From the NCBI RefSeq assembly GCF_900465315.1, contig NZ_UBIX01000005.1: 64,000 bases of DNA; one strand, 5' to 3'. The DNA comes from Asaia bogorensis_B. Its GTDB lineage: Bacteria; Pseudomonadota; Alphaproteobacteria; Acetobacterales; Acetobacteraceae. Under the pieces are notes generated by a model. The model was not told the DNA's origin. It saw only the letters and a list, made by a program, of their open reading frames with translations, and did no database searches. The position numbers and the translations under genes were made by a program. Positions 62,506 through 64,000 of this stretch are shown piece after piece. The number at the start of each line of letters is the position of its first letter. Positions within the stretch are counted from its first letter, which is position 1.

Positions 62506-63483
62506 TCAGGCCTTGAGCGCGAAATCCGCGGCAGGGCGTGCCCCCATGCGGGTGATGATCGCACCAGCAGCTTCGTTGCCCAGACGGCCACATGCTTCGA
62601 GGCTGCGGCCCTTGGCCAGTCCAGCCAGGAATCCGGCAGCGAAGGCATCGCCCGCACCCGTCGTATCCACCACCTTCACGGGTTCCGTCGGAACGACCAG
62701 CTTCTCGCCATTGGAGAGAATGACCGCGCCCTTCTCGCTGCGGGTCAGTACGACAAGGGCAGCGTCACGCCCGGCCTGCGTGGCGGCGGCGTCGAAATCC
62801 TCGGTCTCGTAAAGGGCACAGATCTCTGCCTCATTGGCAAAGAGAATATCGATATGCCCGGCGACCAGCGCACGGAAGGCAGCGTGATGGCGTGCCACGC
62901 AGAACGTATCCGACAGGGTCAGGGCCACGCGGCGACCGGCCTTGTGCGCCGTCTCGGCCGCGAGGATGAAAGCGGCCTGAGCGCGCTCCTTGTCGAACAG
63001 ATAGCCCTCCATATAAGTCACGGCGGCAGCAGAGACGGCGGCCTGATCCACATCCTCGGGTCCGAACTCGGTGCAGATGCCCAAATAGGTGTGCATGGTA
63101 CGCTGCCCGTCGGGCGTGACGAGAATGATGCAGCGCGCGGTTGGGCGATCGGCGTTCTGAACGGGGGCTGAGGGGTAGAACAGCTTCTGCGCGGCAATGT
63201 CACGGGCGTAACCAAGCCCTGCCTCATCGTCCGCCACCTTGCCCAGATACCCCACGCGAGCGCCCAGACGGGCTGCAACGACTGCCGTGTTGGCGGCAGA
63301 GCCGCCCCCCATGATCTGCTCCGGGGTGATCTGTGCCTCGATAGAGGCAGCCTGCTCGGCGTCGATCAGTGTCATGCTGCCCAGCGGCGAGCCGAGCGCC
63401 GTCAGTGTGTCCTGTGAGACCGGAGCGAGAATGTCGACGATAGCGTTGCCAATGCAAAGCAGGTCGAGAGTGGGTGCAGTCAT
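62506..63483 (-). CDS. PfkB-family carbohydrate/adenosine-type kinase
   Basis: 325 residues of the ribokinase fold: LDLLCIGNAIVDILAPV at the start, GGGSAANTAVVAARLGARVG (PfkB signature 1 region), ILFANEAEICALY, LVVLTRSEKGAVIL and VVDTTGAGDAFAAGFLAGLA (signature 2 with the catalytic Asp). The IGNAIVDIL and GGSAANT features fit adenosine kinase-like members; sugar kinase activity remains possible. ATG 63483 is used; the frame to 63528 lacks support. Confidence 0.88.
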   Translation of the reverse strand: MTAPTLDLLCIGNAIVDILAPVSQDTLTALGSPLGSMTLIDAEQAASIEAQITPEQIMGGGSAANTAVVAARLGARVGYLGKVADDEAGLGYARDIAAQKLFYPSAPVQNADRPTARCIILVTPDGQRTMHTYLGICTEFGPEDVDQAAVSAAAVTYMEGYLFDKERAQAAFILAAETAHKAGRRVALTLSDTFCVARHHAAFRALVAGHIDILFANEAEICALYETEDFDAAATQAGRDAALVVLTRSEKGAVILSNGEKLVVPTEPVKVVDTTGAGDAFAAGFLAGLAKGRSLEACGRLGNEAAGAIITRMGARPAADFALKA

Positions 63484-63786
63484 AAGAGCTCCGATGCGAT
63501 GAAATTTAGTGGAGAAAACAGGGTTCACGCCATGAAATCAACATGATCAGACGTGATCGTAATGTTGCGTGAACGACAGGTTCGGCATTCTTTCCGACAG
63601 GCCATGACACAAGACCGGGTCAGGGTCAAAAACCGCGAAAACCTGCTGTTTATCCGCTTGTCGCTTGCGCAACATAACGTGTAAGCCGGGTTAGGACGTG
63701 AAGCACCCCAGAGGTGATTTTGCGTCTGTCACCAGCCGCCAGCGGCACCCGAACCGCCACCTTTCAGAACGCGCAGCGGGGTTCTC
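63484..63786. other. Intergenic region between the kinase and the edge gene
   Basis: 303 bases upstream of two divergent genes, expected to contain both promoters. ATGTTGCG (63562-63569) and CGCAACAT (63668-63675) are complementary 8-base words about 100 bases apart; weak evidence of function. Nothing else recognised. Confidence 0.4.
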
Positions 63787-64000
63787 TTGTTCAAACGACG
63801 CAAACCAGAAGATACAGCAACGCCCTCATCTTCAGGTGCATCGGCCAGTATCGGCCAAAAACCGGCTGCCCCGACGACGGGCAGCGCTTCGCTTTTCCCC
63901 GAGCGTCCGGCCCCAGCGGCTGACGCCTCACCAGCTTCACAAGTCAAGGATTCTGCCGCGATGGGTCGTTCGCCGTTCCCCACCCCTCCCTCACCTGCCA
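63787..64000 (+). CDS. N-terminus of a Ser/Ala/Pro-rich protein, possibly bactofilin-like; runs off window
   Basis: Reading from TTG 63787 the frame is open to the window end, beginning MFKRRKPEDTATPSSSG and continuing Ser/Ala/Pro-rich without a stop (71 codons). A short basic start followed by a Pro/Ala/Ser-rich linker is common in bactofilins and other cytoskeletal or cell-wall proteins, but the folded domain is outside the window. An opposite-strand frame (63729-63983) and other frames are also open here, so the call is weak. Confidence 0.3.
   Translation, partial: MFKRRKPEDTATPSSSGASASIGQKPAAPTTGSASLFPERPAPAADASPASQVKDSAAMGRSPFPTPPSPA

Noticed and set aside
63729..63983. Minus-strand frame of 84 codons at the right edge
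   Set aside because: Gly/Ala-rich low-complexity product; the opposite strand reads more like a protein start. Undecidable without more sequence.
1..64000. CRISPR arrays, tRNA or rRNA genes
   Set aside because: No regularly spaced repeat series and no cloverleaf or rRNA-like sequence was noticed in any intergenic stretch; a covariance-model scan would be decisive.

Overview
The window reads as chromosome of an alphaproteobacterium, most probably an acetic acid bacterium (Acetobacteraceae). The basis is a hopanoid side-chain cluster (hpnH, hpnM, hpnI, hpnJ, hpnK), alphaproteobacterial-type addB-addA and trxA, a Hint-domain surface protein of a kind I associate with acetic acid bacteria, fairly GC-rich coding sequence, and many ATGA stop/start overlaps. 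The genus cannot be fixed from sequence reading alone. No tRNA, rRNA, CRISPR array or intact insertion sequence was seen.

Layout. 1-4061 (minus strand) is a lower-GC polysaccharide locus: a KpsE-like co-polymerase, an outer-membrane export lipoprotein and an OpgH/MdoH-like glucosyltransferase that runs off the left edge. 4062-5493 is a long gene-poor stretch, first AT-rich, then apparently decayed. 5494-9447 (minus) holds bioA with an overlapping NTF2-like gene, a DUF2272 lipoprotein and mtnA. 9711-17852 (mostly plus) holds a NUDIX hydrolase, a glycosyltransferase, a secreted coiled-coil protein, an SDR, the biotin operon bioF / BioH-like esterase / bioC-bioD fusion, a rhodanese (minus) and a cysteine synthase. 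17929-20179 is a two-component system whose sensor has a Pro/Met-rich periplasmic loop. 20449-22923 (minus) is the methionine importer metQ-metN-metI. 23166-25202 is the repeat-plus-Hint protein.

25418-37071 is mixed housekeeping: two small membrane proteins, an SDR, ispE with a TPR protein, a UDG family 4-like protein, a lytic transglycosylase, an ABC pair and a CNNM/CorC-like protein. 37217-43323 is the hopanoid cluster: HpnH (minus) opposes HpnM-HpnI-HpnJ-HpnK (plus). Together they would build and tailor the bacteriohopanetetrol side chain; the cyclase (shc/hpnF) and hpnG are not here. 43420-52173 is trxA, then a plus-strand pair (exported VOC protein and Gly/Tyr-rich lipoprotein), then addA, addB and tsaE on the minus strand. 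The remainder holds a UDG-fold-like orphan, a TRIC-type channel, threonine aldolase, ferredoxin-NADP reductase, alr-dadA for D-alanine turnover, an SDR, a secreted His/Lys-tailed protein, typA, a PfkB-family (adenosine-type) kinase and the first codons of a Pro/Ser/Ala-rich protein at the right edge.

The least ordinary items are the OpgH-like synthase coupled to capsule-type export genes, the BioC-BioD fusion, the beta-helix-like/Hint protein, the exported VOC/lipoprotein pair sitting between addA and trxA, and structured non-coding elements: a two-hairpin repeat seen twice, and a large inverted repeat between hpnH and hpnM.
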